64,000 nt of DNA from Pseudomonadota bacterium. GTDB taxonomy: Bacteria > Desulfobacterota > Desulfobulbia > Desulfobulbales > Desulfocapsaceae. The stretch is taken from the NCBI GenBank assembly GCA_018820855.1, contig JAHJNL010000010.1, forward strand, positions 1 to 64,000, in the 5' to 3' direction. Positions 8,466-17,120 of the stretch are shown here, one piece after another (position 1 is the stretch's first letter; the number at the start of each line of letters is the position of its first letter). Under the pieces are notes generated by a model. The model worked only from the letters and a program-made list of their open reading frames with translations, did no database searches and was not told the DNA's origin. A program made the position numbers and the translations under genes.

Positions 8466-10503
8466 TTTCCACCTTTTTCACATTGACCGAGCAGACTTTG
8501 AACTCGGGGCATTTTGATTTTGGGTCCAGGACATCATTGGTCAGGCAGTTGATCGGGACTTCCCAGAAGTGGAATGAGGTGAAGACTGAGCCTGGCTGTA
8601 CCCGGTCGGTGATCTGGGCCTTGACGCGCACCTTGCCGCGTCTGGAAACGACTTCCACCAGGTCCCCCCCTTGCACTCCCAGGGTAACGCAGTCCTCCCG
8701 GTTTATTTCCAGGAGGGCCTCCGGGTATTCACGAACCAGCCGTCTGGACTTCCGGGTCATGGTTGCGGTGTGATAGTGATGGTAGGATCCTCTGCCCGTA
8801 ACCAGAGTAAAGGGGTATTTTTTTTCGACCCCTTCGCGTGGTTCCTGGTGTTCGGTAATGGTGAATTGCCCTTTGCCTCTGGCAAAATAGTATTTGTGGA
8901 GAAAAGTCGTGCCCGGATGGTCGCGGTTCCAGCAGGGCCATTGCAGCCCCCAGCTCCCCTCCAGCCTGTCGTAATGCATGCCGCCGTAGATCGGGGCGAG
9001 CAGGCTGATCTCTTCCATGATCTCGGCGTCTGAAGCAAAATCCATTCCAGGACATCCCAGCCGTCTGCCCAGATCCATGATAATGCGGCTGTCGGAACGG
9101 CAGTTGCCGATGGGTTCAATGGCCTTGTGACAGAGTTGTACCCTTCGTTCGGAGTTGGTGATGGTGCCGCTTTTTTCCGCAAAGGAGGCCGCCGGGAAGA
9201 CCACATGGGCAAGCTTTGCAGTCTCGGTGAGAAAAATATCGGAGACAGCCAGGAAATCGAGATGCTCCAAGGTGTCTTGTACGCGCTTGAGATGCGGGTC
9301 GCTGAGCACCGGGTTTTCGCCCATGATAAACATGGCCTGTATTGCTCCGTCATTGCCGCTGTGGGTCATCTCGGTGAGACTCTTGCCCGGAGTCTTGGGT
9401 GGAGCAGTACCCCAGACCACCCTGAATCGTTCCCGGACTTCTTGATTTGCCAGATCCTGGTAACCTGGCAGGACTGCGGGCAGAGCTGCCATGTCGCAGG
9501 CGCCCTGGACATTATTCTGGCCACGCAGGGGATCGACGCCCCCATGTTCTTTTTCCACATTGCCGGTGAGCATGGCCAGGTTGGCCACGGCCTGCACATT
9601 GTTCGTGCCGCAGGTGTGCTGGGTGACTCCGAGGCAGTAGCAGATCACGGATTTACAACTCCTGGCATAGGTGCAGGCTGCCTTGCGTATGGTCTCGAGG
9701 TCGATTCCGGTGATGGCCGCAATTTCATGCAGGTCCAGACGGTGCAGGTAGTCGCGCAGGGAAGTGAAATTTTCCGTGCGCATGGAGATAAATAGGTCAT
9801 CGGCCAGATCCTCGTCGAGGATGATCCGCATCATGCCGTTGATGAGGGCGATGTCTGTTCCCGGGCGCAGGGCCAGATGGATATGGGCCTCTCGGGCCAG
9901 GTCGGTTCTTCGGGGGTCGATGACGATCAGTTTTGCACCCCGGTCTACGCCTTTCAGGATGTTGCGGGCGATCTGGGGGTGGGTCTCGGTGGTGTTGGAT
10001 CCGGTGACCAGCAGGACTTCGGCACCTTCCAGCTCGCCTATGGAGTTTGTCATGGCCCCACTGCCAAAACTTGTGGCAAGACCTACCACAGTGGAAGAGT
10101 GTCAGAGTCTGGCGCAGTGGTCGATGTTGTTGGTCTGCAGGCCTGCCCGGGCCAGTTTCTGCAGCAGATAGTTCTCTTCATTGCTGCACTTGGCAGAGGC
10201 CAGGATGCCGATGGCATCAGGGCCGAGACGTGATTGAGTCCTGCGCAGGGCCTCTGCGGTATAATCGAGGGCCTCATCCCAGCTTGCCGGTACGAGTTTG
10301 CCGTTTCTGCGTATCAGAGGCTCCGTCAGTCGTTTGTGCGAATGGATGAATTCGTGCAGGTGCCAGCCCTTGGAGCAGAGATTGCCCTGGGAGATAGGGT
10401 GGTTTTTGCTGGGATAGGATCCCACGACCCTGTCTTGTTCCACCCGAAGGTAGACTCCGCAGCCACAGCCGCAGTAGTTACAGATGGTCATAACATCATG
10501 CAT
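8458..10503 (-). CDS. fdhA: Selenocysteine-containing formate dehydrogenase alpha subunit (in-frame UGA = Sec134)
   Basis: A 681-residue molybdopterin oxidoreductase of the FdhF type. An in-frame TGA at 10104-10102 splits it into two apparent ORFs, but the context HCARL-(TGA)-HSSTVVGLA aligns with the active-site Sec-His of formate dehydrogenases, and a SECIS-like hairpin follows at once, so I read the TGA as selenocysteine 134 (His135 next to it). The N-terminus has the Fe4S4 motif Cys8, Cys11, Cys15, Cys43; molybdopterin guanine dinucleotide domains follow. The start at 10503 has GGAGGA upstream. There is no Tat signal, so the enzyme is cytoplasmic, interconverting formate and CO2. It is first in the operon with the Fe-S and flavin subunits. 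NAD(P)+ or ferredoxin as partner is inferred. Confidence 0.95.
10069..10092 (-). promoter_or_regulatory. SECIS-like hairpin after the Sec UGA of fdhA
   Basis: Nine bases downstream of the UGA codon the mRNA can fold into a 9-bp stem (ACU / GUGGUA paired with UGCCAC / AGU, with one bulged A) capped by a GGUCU loop. The loop matches the apical loop of the Escherichia coli fdhF SECIS element bound by SelB, at a similar distance from the UGA. This supports selenocysteine insertion. Confidence 0.85.
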
Positions 10504-10699
10504 GGGGGGGATCCTCCAGAGGATGTTTTCTGTTAATGGAGTTGTCTTCTGTAAGAGTACGGGACAAAGTGAGTGAAAGTCAAGAAATTATGAAGAAAAT
10601 CGGTAGGTCTTGGTTGTCATGATACCATGCAGGTGACCTATTGTCTGCTCGACTTTGTAAGGAGATAGTGGTATCGGGAACTCATTGAGATAATTTTTC

Positions 10700-10723
10700 A
10701 CTATCAACTGTCAACTATCAACT
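10700..10723 (+). repeat. Heptanucleotide tandem repeat in front of the MFS gene
   Basis: Three units ACTATCA, ACTGTCA, ACTATCA followed by ACT form a 7-bp tandem array that ends 6 bases before the ATG of the MFS gene, occupying the place of a Shine-Dalgarno site. Confidence 0.85.
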
Positions 10724-10729
10724 CAGCCT

Positions 10730-11899
10730 ATGCCCCGTCGAATGGTGATCACACTTCTGCTGTCAGTCTATATCGCCCTGCTGGGTATCGGTATCATTGT
10801 TCCTGTCATGCCGGTCTTTGCCACTGATCTTGGGGCCAGTGGTTTTGGTCTGGGTCTGATTATCGCCGCTTTTTCCATCAGCCGGGGATTGTTGCAACCC
10901 ATGGTCGGTAGCCTCTCTGATCGCTGGGGTCGCAAGCGCTTTCTGGTCAGCGGTCTTTTTGTCTATACCCTGATCGGTCTTATTCTGCCCCAGGCTGCCT
11001 CTGTCGGCAATCTTGTTCTTATTCGGGCCCTGCACGGGGTGGGCTCGGCAATGATCGTGCCTGTGGCCATGGCTTATATGGGAGATATGGCGGAGGAGGG
11101 CAAGGAGGGGCAGGCCATGTCCATGCTCAATATTGCCATCTTTTGTGGAATCGGCACCGGTCCCCTCGTCGGTGGGATTTTTACCGATTTATGGGGAATG
11201 GAGTCAGCATTTTATGCCATGGCAGCGTTAAGCGGAGTTGCACTCATCCTGGTTCTGTTGCAGATGCCTGCTTCTGCTGAACAGACCGGGGTTGTCCGCA
11301 AGATGACCCTGTTGCAGGTTATGACCAGTCTTCTGGCAGGCCGGAGGACCCGGGGAATCCTCCTGGCGCGCATGTCGACCATGATTATCATGGTCCCCAC
11401 CATGGCATTCCTGCCCCTCCTCATGCATCAGTGGTTTGATGCCAGTGGCCTGCAGATCGGATTGGTGATTGCCTGTCGGACCTTTGTCAATGCCCTGCTC
11501 CAGACTCCCTTTGGCAGGCTTGCTGATCGCAGGGATAAGGTCTGGCTTTTGAAGATCGGCTGTCTGGTGGTGAGCGGGGTGATGTGTCTGGTGCCATTGG
11601 CTGGGAATTTTGTCTGCCTCCTGATCCTTTTTGCGATTCTCGGAGTTGGCGAGGCCGTTATCTGGCCGGTTTTAGGGGCTCTGGCCACAGAGGAGGGGAG
11701 GCGTTATGGCCAGGGTAGCATGATGGGCATATTTAATCTGGCCATGAGCATGGGGGTGCTTCTGGGCGCACTCGGGGCTGGGGTAAGCGTTGATTTTTTG
11801 GGCTTGGGGCCTTCCTTTGTCATCATCGGCATTGTGGTCCTGGGGCTGACATTTTGGGCAGCCTCCTTGATCAGCCGGGACCCTGTGCTGATCGCGTGA
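10730..11899 (+). CDS. MFS transporter (drug/metabolite efflux type)
   Basis: A 389-residue major facilitator with about 12 hydrophobic segments. The loop 2-3 signature of the superfamily is visible (GSLSDRWGRKRFL near residue 61), and the repeated partner motif in the second half reads GRLADRRDKVWLL. The N-terminal half is richer in conserved features (GIGIIVPVMPVFA in TM1), as in DHA1/MdtG/TetA-like drug:H+ antiporters. No Shine-Dalgarno is visible before the ATG at 10730 because a heptamer repeat array fills that position; an internal ATG at 10742 has none either. It is transcribed divergently from fdhA. The substrate cannot be told from sequence. Confidence 0.9.
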   Translation: MPRRMVITLLLSVYIALLGIGIIVPVMPVFATDLGASGFGLGLIIAAFSISRGLLQPMVGSLSDRWGRKRFLVSGLFVYTLIGLILPQAASVGNLVLIRALHGVGSAMIVPVAMAYMGDMAEEGKEGQAMSMLNIAIFCGIGTGPLVGGIFTDLWGMESAFYAMAALSGVALILVLLQMPASAEQTGVVRKMTLLQVMTSLLAGRRTRGILLARMSTMIIMVPTMAFLPLLMHQWFDASGLQIGLVIACRTFVNALLQTPFGRLADRRDKVWLLKIGCLVVSGVMCLVPLAGNFVCLLILFAILGVGEAVIWPVLGALATEEGRRYGQGSMMGIFNLAMSMGVLLGALGAGVSVDFLGLGPSFVIIGIVVLGLTFWAASLISRDPVLIA

Positions 11900-12001
11900 C
11901 CTGTCTGTGTCGTATCAACACTTTTGCTTTGCGATTCTCAAAGCTGAGCATATAGTATTAAAAAAGAAAGCTGACAATAAATCTCACAAGAAGAGGGCCT
12001 C

Positions 12002-12331
12002 ATGACAGACACTGTGGTTAAGAGCATACCAAAAGCTTTTTTGTTGTTTCTTGCAGGGAGTTGTTTGTTTGCTCTTTCCTGCACTGCGCCTCCTGAAGGT
12101 AATGGTTCTGATGGCGCGCGATGGTTTGCCATGCAGCATTGTAATGGTTGCCATGGCAAGGATGGGGCAGGCGGCCGAGCCCCTGAGATCCGGGGCGTGG
12201 GTTTAAGCTATGGCGAATTACAGGCAAAGGTGAGAAATTCGGGCTCGGCTATTATGCCCTCTTACTCATCAGAACGCCTTTCTGATAAGGAGATAGCAGA
12301 CATTTTTGTCTTTCTGGAAGAGGTGAAGTGA
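12002..12331 (+). CDS. Small monoheme cytochrome c, probable lipoprotein
   Basis: A 109-residue c-type cytochrome. The N-terminus has a charged start, a hydrophobic core and a lipobox-like ALSC (Cys27), so it is probably lipid-anchored on the periplasmic side. One heme site, CNGCH (residues 47-51), is followed by the usual GKDGAGG turn, and a candidate axial Met lies in IMPSYS near residue 85. Size and layout fit class I cytochrome c6/c553-type electron carriers. The gene ends 7 bases before the beta-helix exoprotein gene and may be co-transcribed with it. Confidence 0.88.
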   Translation: MTDTVVKSIPKAFLLFLAGSCLFALSCTAPPEGNGSDGARWFAMQHCNGCHGKDGAGGRAPEIRGVGLSYGELQAKVRNSGSAIMPSYSSERLSDKEIADIFVFLEEVK

Positions 12332-12338
12332 TGACGGT

Positions 12339-13685
12339 ATGCAACTGACCTTAATCCGCAAACAATCATGCGGAAAGCAGGGGACGGTGAAAGTGACAAA
12401 AAACAGTAATAATGACAGGCTGCTGGCTATATGTTTGTTGTTTCTTTGTCTTTTTTGCACCCTCGCTCCAGGCAATGGTGTTGCTGCCACCTTCACTGTC
12501 AATTCCCGGGCTGATGTGGGTGACTTGACGCCGGGAAATGGGCTCTGTGTGGCCTATCTCATTTTTATTCCGCCCTTTTATGTCTTTCCTTACTGTACCC
12601 TGCGGGCAGCCATTGAAGAGACGAACAGTCTGCCGGGGGCAGACACCATCATCCTCCGTTCCGGGGGCTATTTTCTGGAAGAGAGCGGTTTCGGAGAAGA
12701 CGAGGCTGCAACCGGCGATCTGGATATTCTGGAGTCGGTGACAATTTCCGGAGAGGGGGCAGGAGCTACCGTAGTCGACGGTGGGGGACTGGACAGGATT
12801 TTTGATATCCACGGAGCGGGCAGCCGTGTGGTGATAAAAAACCTCAGTATTCAGCACGGAAATCTGGCGCCAGATCCTGGAGATCCTGACCGGGGTGGCG
12901 GGGCTATCCGTAATCGTGGCCTGTTGACTCTGAGGGCTGTAGCCTTTACTGAAAACAATGTGCAGGAAGGCTCTGATGTGGCCGGGGGCGGGGCTCTCTA
13001 TAATCGGGGGGATTGCAGGTTGATCACTTCTTCCCTCTTCTTCAACACGGCAATGATGGGCGGTGCCATCTGGAACGGTCCCGGATCCACAATGCATATA
13101 GATGGAACAACGGTGCGTCAAAACACCAGTGCCGGCGGTGGAGGTGTTTTGAATCAGGGGGCACTGTATCTTAATAACACGACAGTAAGTAACAACAGGA
13201 TACAAGGTAACGGAACTCCCCAGGGGGGAGGCATCCATAACAGCGGTGTCCTCGACGTTGTCCAGTCAACCATTGCTGAAAATAAGGTAGACAGATCGGG
13301 TGTCGGTCTGTTCAATGAGGGCGAACTTACGATCATGAACAGTCTTATCGCCTCTAATGAAGGACGTAACTGTCTGTTGTTCTCTTCTTTGCATTCCTTT
13401 GGCGGCAATCTGGACAGTGACGGTAGTTGTGATCTGAATCATGAGACAGATCTGAACAGACTGAACCCACTCCTGGGGCCACTCCGCGATAATGGCGGAC
13501 CGACCTGGACCCATGCTCTGCTTTTTGGCAGCCCGGCCATAGATAGTGCGCAGGATTTATCAAAACAGGGGCTACTCTCTGATCAGAGAGGCGATGTCAG
13601 GCCGCAGGGGAAAGGATATGACATTGGAGCTGTTGAAAAACGTATTTTTAGTGTTGTTCCTTTTCTTGTTCCGCTTTTGTTGTGA
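12339..13685 (+). CDS. Secreted right-handed beta-helix protein with CSLREA-type domain
   Basis: Up to 448 residues. After the signal peptide comes a CSLREA-like segment (FTVNSRADVGD ... CTLRAAIEETNSLPGADTI), then repeats with Gly/Asn-rich turns (GGGAIRNRG, GGGALYNRG, GGAIWNGPG, GGGVLNQG, GGGIHNSG) typical of parallel beta-helix proteins, and the family-typical end SPAIDSA ... DQRGDVRPQGKGYDIGAVE. The last 12 residues are hydrophobic. Such proteins are exported adhesins or polysaccharide-active proteins. The start may instead be the GTG at 12387, which has an AGGGG upstream and gives a shorter signal-peptide n-region. No catalytic residues can be assigned. Confidence 0.85.
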   Translation: MQLTLIRKQSCGKQGTVKVTKNSNNDRLLAICLLFLCLFCTLAPGNGVAATFTVNSRADVGDLTPGNGLCVAYLIFIPPFYVFPYCTLRAAIEETNSLPGADTIILRSGGYFLEESGFGEDEAATGDLDILESVTISGEGAGATVVDGGGLDRIFDIHGAGSRVVIKNLSIQHGNLAPDPGDPDRGGGAIRNRGLLTLRAVAFTENNVQEGSDVAGGGALYNRGDCRLITSSLFFNTAMMGGAIWNGPGSTMHIDGTTVRQNTSAGGGGVLNQGALYLNNTTVSNNRIQGNGTPQGGGIHNSGVLDVVQSTIAENKVDRSGVGLFNEGELTIMNSLIASNEGRNCLLFSSLHSFGGNLDSDGSCDLNHETDLNRLNPLLGPLRDNGGPTWTHALLFGSPAIDSAQDLSKQGLLSDQRGDVRPQGKGYDIGAVEKRIFSVVPFLVPLLL

Positions 13686-14050
13686 GCCGGTGGCTAAACC
13701 GGTTACTCCTGAACTATACCTATGCACAAAAAAATATTTTTGGAAGGACACTGCCTGACAAAAAAATCAGGATGAAAGAGGGAAGGAAAAAAAGTCTTCC
13801 CCTGATTGTCTAAATAAGGTATTATGTGTAATTTTTCTCGTCCAACCTATTGGTTGGCAGAGTTTGAGGCTGGTAATCTTCTGAAATTTTGGTTAATCCA
13901 ATGATGGAGAAGATGGCCTCCTTTTGTTTTACCTGTTGAATGAGGAGTTGCAGTGTGCTGTGGCTCCTTATTTTTTTATTTCATATTGAGCTCTCAAGTG
14001 AGCTGAGCCGGGTCCCACCGGCAGGAAGAATCTGGTAGAGGTTAGCAGAC
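13686..14050. other. Intergenic leader upstream of fusA
   Basis: No gene seen. A hairpin with arms at 13765-13785 and 13796-13807 (AATCAGG/CCTGATT plus GGAAG/CTTCC) follows the beta-helix gene; its T-run lies on the minus-strand side. A second terminator-like element (AGGAG at 13943-13947, CTCCT at 13964-13968, then TATTTTTTTATT) lies about 80 bp before the EF-G start and could end upstream transcription or act as an attenuator. AGAGG precedes the EF-G ATG. Confidence 0.5.
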
Positions 14051-16135
14051 ATGAGTGTAGATTTAAGCAATGTGCGAAATATAGGGATCAGTGCCCATAT
14101 TGACTCAGGGAAAACCACCTTGACTGAGCGCATCCTGTTTTATACGAACAGGATCCATGCCATCCATGATGTACGTGGAAAAGATGGAGTTGGTGCCAAG
14201 ATGGACTCCATGGAGCTGGAGAGAGAGCGTGGTATTACCATCCAGTCGGCAGCAACCTTCTGCAATTGGAAGGACCTGAATATCAATATCATTGATACTC
14301 CCGGCCATGTTGACTTTACTGTTGAAGTTGAGCGTGCTCTTCGTGTTCTGGACGGTGCCGTACTTATCCTCTGTTCCGTGGGTGGAGTTCAGTCTCAGTC
14401 CATAACAGTGAACAGACAGATGGACCGTTATAATGTTCCGCGCATCTCCTTCATCAACAAATGTGACCGTACCGGTGCCAATCCCGAACGAGTGACTGGT
14501 CAGCTTCGTGACAAATTGGGCCTGAATGCCCATATGCTCCAGTTGCCCATCGGACTTGAAAGTGATCTGAAAGGTGTGGTTGATCTGGTTACCATGAAGG
14601 CCCTCTATTTTGATGGTGATAATGGTGAGATCATACGTGAAGAGGAGATTCCTGCCGACTTGAAAGATGCGGCTGATGAGAAACGTGAAGAACTGCTTGA
14701 TGCAGTATCCATGTTCTCCGAGGAACTGATGGAGGCCATGCTTGAGGAACAAGAGATTGATCCTGTTATGGTCCGAGAGGCAGTTCGCGCAGGAACGCTT
14801 GCTCTTGAATTTTCTCCCGTGTTTATTGGCTCTGCCTATAAAAACAAAGCGGTGCAGCCTCTGCTTGACGCAGTAAAATATTATCTGCCCTCTCCGACCG
14901 ATGTTGAGAATATAGGTCTGGACCTGGAAAAAGATGAGGAAGAGTTCGCGGTATCCAATAATTCCGATGATCCTCTGATCATGCTTGCCTTTAAATTGGA
15001 AGATGGTCGTTACGGTCAGCTCACCTATGTTCGTACCTACCAGGGAACACTTGCTAAGGGTGATACCGTTTACAATACCCGTACCAATAAAAAAGTCAAA
15101 GTGGGTCGCCTGGTGCGGATGCATTCAGACGAGATGGAGGAGATTGATTCTTGTACTGCCGGTGATATCGTGGCCCTGTTTGGCGTGGACTGCGCCTCCG
15201 GTGACACCTTTACCGACGGCAAGATCTCCTGCTCCATGAGTTCCATGCATATCCCCGAGCCGGTTATCTCGTTGGCTGTACTGCCTATGGATAATAAGGC
15301 ACAGGTCAATATGTCCAAGGCCCTTAATCGTTTCACCAAAGAGGATCCGACATTTAAGACCTTTGTTGATCATGAGACCGGTGAGACTATTATTTCCGGT
15401 ATGGGCGAGTTGCATCTCGAGGTTTATATCGAGCGTATGAAACGTGAATACGGCGCTGAGGTTGAAGTTGGTGCGCCCCAGGTTGCCTACCGCGAGACCA
15501 TTTCTACCCGGGCGGAATTTAATTATACCCACAAGAAACAGACTGGTGGTTCCGGACAGTTTGGCCGTGTGGCCGGTTACATGGAACCCCTGGAAGAGGG
15601 TGAGTACGAATTTGAAGATAAAATCGTGGGTGGTACTATTCCCCGTGAGTTTATTTCTTCCTGTGATAAGGGCTTTCAGAAGAGCCTGCAGAAAGGTGTC
15701 CTTTGTGGTTCTGCGGTGACCGGTGTTCGCTGCGTTATCAATGATGGTGCCTTTCATGCCGTGGACTCCTCTGATGTGGCCTTCCAGTTAGCTGCTATTG
15801 GTGCCTTCAAAGAAGGATATATGAAAGCCAAGCCTGTTATTATGGAACCGATCATGAAGGTGGCTGTAGAAGGCCCTTCCGAGTTTCAGGGCTCAGTTAT
15901 GGGAAGTATCAATCAGCGTCGCGGTATTATCATTGGTACCACAGAGGAAGGGAATTATACTGTGGTCGAGGCTGAAGTTCCCCTTTCTGAGATGTTTGGC
16001 TACTCTACCACCTTGCGGTCATTGACTCAGGGTAAGGCTGAATTTACCATGGAATTTGCCATCTTTAAGCCCGTTCCAAAGAGTGTCAGTGAAGAGTTGA
16101 TCAAAAAATATCAGGATGAGAGAAAGGAAAAATAG
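14051..16135 (+). CDS. fusA: Elongation factor G (spdEFG1/mtEFG1-like subfamily)
   Basis: A 694-residue translational GTPase with all five EF-G domains. G1 is AHIDSGKT (residues 15-22), the switch region GITIQSAA, G3 DTPGHVDF and G4 NKCD. The Ser in HIDSGKT, the Cys in NKCD and SINQRRG in domain V (where canonical EF-G has a DLNxRRG-type sequence) resemble the spd/mitochondrial EF-G1 group. In organisms with this type, translocation and ribosome recycling are split between EF-G1 and EF-G2. The gene is not in a str operon: no rpsL, rpsG or tuf is near. It is followed 110 bp downstream by a P-loop ATPase gene. The EF-G call is certain; the subtype is my reading of the motifs. Confidence 0.95.
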   Translation: MSVDLSNVRNIGISAHIDSGKTTLTERILFYTNRIHAIHDVRGKDGVGAKMDSMELERERGITIQSAATFCNWKDLNINIIDTPGHVDFTVEVERALRVLDGAVLILCSVGGVQSQSITVNRQMDRYNVPRISFINKCDRTGANPERVTGQLRDKLGLNAHMLQLPIGLESDLKGVVDLVTMKALYFDGDNGEIIREEEIPADLKDAADEKREELLDAVSMFSEELMEAMLEEQEIDPVMVREAVRAGTLALEFSPVFIGSAYKNKAVQPLLDAVKYYLPSPTDVENIGLDLEKDEEEFAVSNNSDDPLIMLAFKLEDGRYGQLTYVRTYQGTLAKGDTVYNTRTNKKVKVGRLVRMHSDEMEEIDSCTAGDIVALFGVDCASGDTFTDGKISCSMSSMHIPEPVISLAVLPMDNKAQVNMSKALNRFTKEDPTFKTFVDHETGETIISGMGELHLEVYIERMKREYGAEVEVGAPQVAYRETISTRAEFNYTHKKQTGGSGQFGRVAGYMEPLEEGEYEFEDKIVGGTIPREFISSCDKGFQKSLQKGVLCGSAVTGVRCVINDGAFHAVDSSDVAFQLAAIGAFKEGYMKAKPVIMEPIMKVAVEGPSEFQGSVMGSINQRRGIIIGTTEEGNYTVVEAEVPLSEMFGYSTTLRSLTQGKAEFTMEFAIFKPVPKSVSEELIKKYQDERKEK

Positions 16136-16245
16136 GATTCTTTTCTGAAATACGATACAATTATTTTGTTTCGGGCAGACTACTGTCCGGCAAGATTGGC
16201 CCCGTAGGGCTGATGCAAATGAATAGATAAAAGAGGTACATTGCC

Positions 16246-16959
16246 ATGGGAAAAGAAGACCTGGTATCAAGTAATCCGTTACGTGCCCTCGGGCTTGAAA
16301 AGACAGAAGAGGGTGAAGAGCGTCGCGCTGGTCTGGTTATGGCCCGAGCAGGCTTGGGAAAAACCGCTATCCTGGTACAGATCGCCCTGGACTCCATGCT
16401 CCGCGACAATAAGGTCCTGCATGTCTCCATCGGCGAAGGTGTTGATAAAACCAGAACCTGGTACGATGATATCCTGAATTTGATGAATCAGGAAAATAAG
16501 ATTGAAGACTTCCAGGAGATAGTAGTTGATGTCATGCAGCATCGGATGATCATGACCTTTATGGAAAGTGGCTTCAGTGCTGCAAAGCTTGAAGAGAGAA
16601 TGGCGGATATGGCGCAGCAGAATATCTTCAAGCCCGCCTGTCTGGTCATAGATGGCTTTGATTTTGCTGCTTCAGACAGTAGGTCTTCTTTGAATGAGCT
16701 GAAGGGACTTATGGAAAAGAACGATGTCAAAATGATCTGGTTTTCCGCTGTCAGCCATAGGGACGATACCCGGGTCAGTGCTAATGGCATTCCCGCCCCC
16801 TGTCACGAGGTAGATGCCTTTTTTGATACCGTTCTCATTATTTCTCCCGAGGACAACGCCCTGAAGTTGAAGACTCTGAAATGTTCGGCGGCCTGTTCCG
16901 CGGATGCCGGGAAATCCCTGCTCCTCGATCCGGCAAGCATGCTGATTAAGAAGGCCTGA
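16246..16959 (+). CDS. RecA/KaiC-like P-loop ATPase of unknown role
   Basis: A 237-residue cytoplasmic protein with a Walker A motif ARAGLGKTA (residues 33-41), immediately preceded by the beta strand GLVM, and a Walker B-like strand CLVIDGFDF near residue 130. The remainder (VLHVSIGEGVDKTRTWYDDIL; KMIWFSAVSHRDD) fits a RecA/KaiC-type ATPase core, but no DNA-binding or circadian KaiC features are present. It has no neighbours of known pathway apart from EF-G upstream, and a strong terminator follows it. I cannot assign a function. Confidence 0.75.
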   Translation: MGKEDLVSSNPLRALGLEKTEEGEERRAGLVMARAGLGKTAILVQIALDSMLRDNKVLHVSIGEGVDKTRTWYDDILNLMNQENKIEDFQEIVVDVMQHRMIMTFMESGFSAAKLEERMADMAQQNIFKPACLVIDGFDFAASDSRSSLNELKGLMEKNDVKMIWFSAVSHRDDTRVSANGIPAPCHEVDAFFDTVLIISPEDNALKLKTLKCSAACSADAGKSLLLDPASMLIKKA

Positions 16960-17002
16960 TAAAAGAAATAAACAGTCTCCATGACTGTCAGCTAGATTTT
17001 TA

Positions 17003-17046
17003 AAAAAAGGCGGGTGTTTCCAAAAGGAAGCACCCGCCTTTTTTTT
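17003..17046 (+). terminator. Rho-independent terminator after the P-loop ATPase gene
   Basis: Stem GGCGGGTG (17009-17016) pairs with CACCCGCC (17031-17038), extended inside by TTCC/GGAA around an AAAA loop. It is flanked by an A-run on the left and an 8-T run on the right, so it could work on both strands. Confidence 0.9.
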
Positions 17047-17061
17047 GATTGAGGGCAAAAG

Positions 17062-17111
17062 GTTGAAGACTGAAGGTCTGGATACTTAAAACTTAAAACT
17101 TAAAGCTGAAA
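17062..17111 (+). repeat. Degenerate heptanucleotide array in front of hisA
   Basis: Seven 7-bp units in register: GTTGAAG, ACTGAAG, GTCTGGA, TACTTAA, AACTTAA, AACTTAA, AGCTGAA. The last three ACTTAAA units are exact. The array stops about 10 bases before the hisA ATG and leaves no evident Shine-Dalgarno site. It is the second heptamer array in the window. Confidence 0.8.
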
Positions 17112-17120
17112 ATCATCCCC

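Noticed and set aside
10102-10104. fdhA as a pseudogene split by an in-frame stop
   Set aside because: The TGA lies at the conserved selenocysteine position and is followed by a SECIS-like hairpin; the reading frame continues perfectly.
14105-15124. 339-codon minus-strand ORF inside fusA
   Set aside because: Antisense to EF-G, whose G motifs are intact; no independent evidence.
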